A stretch of DNA of 64,000 bases, taken from Eubacteriales bacterium (lineage in GTDB: Bacteria; Bacillota; Clostridia; Lachnospirales; Lachnospiraceae). The notes beneath the pieces were generated by a model that was not told where the DNA came from, ran no database searches, and was given only the letters and a program-made list of their open reading frames with translations. Numbering within the stretch: the stretch's first letter is position 1; each line of letters begins with the position of its first letter. Positions 61,423-64,000 of this stretch are shown here, piece by piece. A program made the position numbers and the translations under genes. The stretch is taken from positions 1 through 64,000 of the forward strand of contig JAUNOP010000005.1 in NCBI GenBank assembly GCA_030537135.1. The letters run 5' to 3'.

Positions 61423-61467
61423 TGACAGAGATTCATATATTTAAAGAGAGATAAATACTTATCAAAG

Positions 61468-61521
61468 AAATAATCCTGCATTCTTTTACATTGTGTAAGC
61501 GAAGTGCAGGATTATTTTTTA
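61468..61521 (+). terminator. terminator of the dynamin locus
   Basis: AATAATCCTGCA pairs with TGCAGGATTATT around a 22-nt loop, followed by TTTTT. Confidence 0.9.
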
Positions 61522-61688
61522 TAAGCAGAAGTTTTCTATAGAAAAAGAAATAGCTCTATGATATGATGAAAGAATCAAAAATATGTGCAGCTGCGTTTTC
61601 CTGCTTGATAAGGCAAAGGCTGGTCACAGAATAACACCGGCAATGGCAAAAGCAGTGGGAGTATATAGAAGGAAAACAGGGGAAAAAT

Positions 61689-61850
61689 ATGAAAAAGCTG
61701 ATAAATGCAAATGTGCGTCTGTGGTATTTTCTGAGAGCGCATCCGCGGATACCAGGGGAAGACGGATAGGTGATGGAAGATGAGGCGCTTTTTCTGCCAG
61801 AGGAAGCGTCTGCTGTCTGCAAGAGAATACAAATTGTGAGGAATCGATGA
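61689..61850 (+). pseudogene. short ORF with in-frame TAG before ABC exporter
   Basis: Starts at an ATG after AGGGGA and reads MKKLINANVRLWYFLRAHPR, IPGEDG, then a TAG at 61767, then VMEDEALFLPEEASAVCKRI to a TGA at 61848, directly abutting the ATG at 61851. The two halves are in one frame, so a single nonsense change may have split a 53-residue gene, or the second half is a leader peptide of the exporter. Otherwise 61522-61688 holds nothing recognised. Confidence 0.35.
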
Positions 61851-63632
61851 ATGAAAAAATTACTCATTTACTTAAAACCATATAAAAAGGAATGTATCTG
61901 TGCGCCTCTGTTTAAGATGCTGGAGGCTACCTTTGAGCTATTTGTGCCGCTGGTGATTGCAGCAATCATTGACACTGGCATTGCAAATCGCGACAAAGGC
62001 TATATTGTGCGGATGAGCTTGCTTCTGGTTGCGCTGGGACTCATCGGAGTTGTCTGTGCAGTTACGGCCCAGTATTTTTCGGCCAGAGCTGCCGTGGGCT
62101 TTGCCAGCAGACTCCGCCATGCGCTGTTTTCTCATCTGCAGGGCTTGTCCTATGCAGAGATTGACAGGCTGGGAACCTCTACCATGATTACCCGTATGAC
62201 CAGTGATGTGAACCAGGCGCAGAGCGGGGTAAATATGACGCTGCGATTATTTCTGCGCTCTCCGTTCATTGTTGCGGGCGCTATGGTAATGGCATTTACG
62301 ATTGATTTTCAGGCCGCGCTTATCTTTGCTGCGGTCATTGTACTGCTCTTTGTGATTGTGTATATTTTAATGCGTATTTCAGTGCCGCTTATGCGTCAGG
62401 TACAGCAGCGTCTGGATGGAATTCTGGGAATCACCAGGGAAAACCTGACAGGCGTTCGCGTGATTCGCGCCTTTGGGCAGGAGGAATTTGAACAGGAGGA
62501 GTTTGAGAAGAAAAATGCTCTTTTTACCTCTGTTCAGAAAAAAGCGGGAAAGGTGTCCGCCCTTATGAATCCGTTGACCTATGTGGTAATTAACGGAGCC
62601 ATTATCTGGCTCATCTGGACTGGCGCTGTGAGAGTAAACGTGGGGGCATTAAGTCAGGGCGAGGTGGTAGCTCTCTATAACTATATGTCCCAGATTCTGG
62701 TAGAGCTGATTAAATTTGCCAATCTTCTGGTAACGATTAATAAGGCGATTGCCTGCGGAAATCGAATTGCAGCTGTATTTGACGTGACCAGCAGCATGAC
62801 AGAGGGAACTGTGGACACTATATCCGGGCAGAACGCGGAAAAGATGCTTCCGAACAAGACGACTGCCAGGGAAAATAGAGAGAAGGAGCAGCCCTTTGCG
62901 GTTTGCTTTGAGCATGTCAGCCTGACCTATCCGGGCAGCCAGGATACCTCTCTGGAGGACATTAATTTTGCAGCTCCCCAGGGAAGCGTAATCGGCATTA
63001 TTGGAGGTACAGGCTCTGGCAAGACGTCTCTTGTGAATCTGATTCCGAGATTCTATGAGGCAACAGAAGGCTCTGTACAGATCTATGGTCGTGATGTGCG
63101 GGAATATCGCTATCAGACGCTCAGAGACTGCATTGGCGTGGTTCCTCAGAAGGCGGTGCTGTTCCATGGAACCATTCGCGATAACATGAAATATGGCTGT
63201 GAAAATGCGTCTGACGCGCAGATTATGGAGGCGCTGCGGACTGCGCAGGCATTGGATGTGGTGGAGAAAAAGGGAGGTCTGGACGCTGTGATTGACCAGG
63301 GCGGACGGAATCTCTCTGGAGGTCAGAGGCAGCGCCTGACCATTGCCAGAGTACTGGTTTCCAGGCCGAGGATTCTGATTTTGGACGACAGTGCTTCTGC
63401 CCTTGATTATGCGACAGATGCGGCGCTTCGCGAGGCTATCCGAAGACTGCCGGATGCGCCTGTTGTGTTTATTGTGTCTCAGCGCGCTGCCTCTATCCGC
63501 CATGCGGATCAGATTCTTGTGCTGGACGACGGACGGGAGGCTGGAAAGGGAACACATGAGGAGCTTTTGAAATCCTGTAAGGTTTATCAGGAAATTTATT
63601 ATTCTCAGTATCAGAAGGAGGTGCAGGCATAA
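61851..63632 (+). CDS. heterodimeric ABC exporter subunit, degenerate NBD
   Basis: A 593-residue half-transporter with six spans in residues 1-300 and an ATPase domain after about 350. Walker A is GGTGSGKTSLVNLI and the signature LSGGQRQRLTIARVLV. As in the exporter at 48521, the Walker B Glu is Asp (ILILDDSASALD) and the switch His is Gln (VFIVSQRAASIRH), so it forms the non-catalytic site of an asymmetric pair. A linker of about 40 residues (near 315-350) precedes the ATPase domain. It overlaps its partner by one base. Confidence 0.92.
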   Translation: MKKLLIYLKPYKKECICAPLFKMLEATFELFVPLVIAAIIDTGIANRDKGYIVRMSLLLVALGLIGVVCAVTAQYFSARAAVGFASRLRHALFSHLQGLSYAEIDRLGTSTMITRMTSDVNQAQSGVNMTLRLFLRSPFIVAGAMVMAFTIDFQAALIFAAVIVLLFVIVYILMRISVPLMRQVQQRLDGILGITRENLTGVRVIRAFGQEEFEQEEFEKKNALFTSVQKKAGKVSALMNPLTYVVINGAIIWLIWTGAVRVNVGALSQGEVVALYNYMSQILVELIKFANLLVTINKAIACGNRIAAVFDVTSSMTEGTVDTISGQNAEKMLPNKTTARENREKEQPFAVCFEHVSLTYPGSQDTSLEDINFAAPQGSVIGIIGGTGSGKTSLVNLIPRFYEATEGSVQIYGRDVREYRYQTLRDCIGVVPQKAVLFHGTIRDNMKYGCENASDAQIMEALRTAQALDVVEKKGGLDAVIDQGGRNLSGGQRQRLTIARVLVSRPRILILDDSASALDYATDAALREAIRRLPDAPVVFIVSQRAASIRHADQILVLDDGREAGKGTHEELLKSCKVYQEIYYSQYQKEVQA

Positions 63633-64000
63633 TGGAGAAAAAGCATAATGCAAAGACAGTAGGAAGCGCTGGAAAGGGAGCTAAGGCTTCTGGTGCAAAT
63701 CAGAAAAGCACCACTGCAAAGGTTCTCCATTATATCCGCCGCTACTGGGGATTTCTGGCTATCTCGCTGGTGCTGGCTGTTGTGACTGTTGTGCTGACCT
63801 TGTATGTACCGATTCTGCTTGGACGAGCCATTGACAATATTATTGACGTGGGGAACGTGAATTTTGACGCTATTTTCCGGATATTGGTGCGAATCGGGGC
63901 CGCTGTGGCTGCGACCGGAATCTGTCAGTGGATTATGAACATTATGAACAACCATATTACCTATCACGTAGTCCATGACATTCGGGAGGAGGCCTTCCAG
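63632..64000 (+). CDS. heterodimeric ABC exporter partner subunit, partial
   Basis: The first 123 residues of a second half-transporter, cut by the window end. A basic, Ser/Ala/Gly-rich cytoplasmic extension (EKKHNAKTVGSAGKGAKASG) precedes the first two membrane spans (FLAISLVLAVVTVVLTLYVP and the region with IGAAVAATGICQWIMNIM) and the first coupling helix HVVHDIREEAFQ. The N-terminal extension matches the layout of the catalytic partner at 50229. The ATPase domain lies outside the window. GAAGGAGG precedes the ATG. Confidence 0.9.
   Translation, partial: MEKKHNAKTVGSAGKGAKASGANQKSTTAKVLHYIRRYWGFLAISLVLAVVTVVLTLYVPILLGRAIDNIIDVGNVNFDAIFRILVRIGAAVAATGICQWIMNIMNNHITYHVVHDIREEAFQ

Noticed and set aside
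62649..63653. Minus-strand open frame of 334 codons
   Set aside because: Antisense shadow of the ABC exporter with low-complexity His/Arg/Ser composition. The plus strand has all ABC motifs.
1..64000. CRISPR arrays, rRNA, tRNA, phage structural genes
   Set aside because: No regularly spaced direct repeats, no rRNA or tRNA signatures, and no capsid, terminase, integrase or tail genes were seen on either strand by reading. A covariance-model search could still find small RNAs.

Overview
The window reads as chromosome of a low-to-mid GC Gram-positive anaerobe of the Clostridia, most likely a gut Lachnospiraceae. This rests on AGGAGG-type ribosome binding sites, frequent TTG starts, a CIRCE-controlled hsp20, the YerC/DUF1836/PcrA neighbourhood, DUF1836, RNHCP, CD3324 and DUF4179 families, and LplB/YtcP-type sugar transporters. 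No rRNA, tRNA or CRISPR array was seen.

Layout. 1-3.9 kb: a GNAT acetyltransferase, then a two-gene type II restriction-modification unit (C5 cytosine methyltransferase plus a likely PD-(D/E)XK nuclease). 4-15 kb: an accessory stretch full of gene remnants. A MerR gene is cut by a small IS630-like element, followed by LysR, alcohol dehydrogenase, aldo/keto reductase, flavodoxin, RibD, DUF362, histidine kinase, MATE, transposase and vWA fragments. Interleaved are intact redox genes (two cyclophilin-like lipoproteins, MerR, aldo/keto reductase, esterase, cupin, carboxymuconolactone decarboxylase, a YraQ-like permease) and hsp20. 15-18 kb: an XRE regulator with an ABC-2 exporter. 18-23 kb: a LacI regulator divergent from a three-gene oligosaccharide ABC importer, with two identical operators. 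23-32 kb: ordinary genes (M20 hydrolase, PHP phosphoesterase, YerC, DUF1836, pcrA, RNA m5U methyltransferase). 32-38 kb: a stump of a citrate lyase operon (citC, citXG) joined to a truncated kinase and a frameshifted DUF4179 gene, then small hypotheticals. 38-43 kb: a two-component system and an ABC-2 exporter. 43-48 kb: Nudix hydrolase, P-type Ca2+ ATPase, CD3324 and RNHCP proteins. 48-52 kb: a MarR-controlled heterodimeric ABC exporter.

52.3-61.5 kb holds the most unusual unit. One good promoter and one strong terminator bracket three different dynamin-like GTPases, an M48-type zinc metalloprotease, three separate zinc-ribbon proteins (one with a PH/GRAM-like tail, one with a membrane tail) and two tiny ORFs. 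No internal terminator is visible. I do not recognise this as a named system. A membrane-remodelling, membrane-stress or anti-phage role is inference only. A second heterodimeric ABC exporter starts at 61.8 kb and runs off the window end.

The window also has several small dispersed hairpin repeats: a three-copy family at 12.6, 15.0 and 26.0 kb, a two-copy family at 23.4 and 30.4 kb, and a single 143-bp multi-hairpin element in the importer leader.
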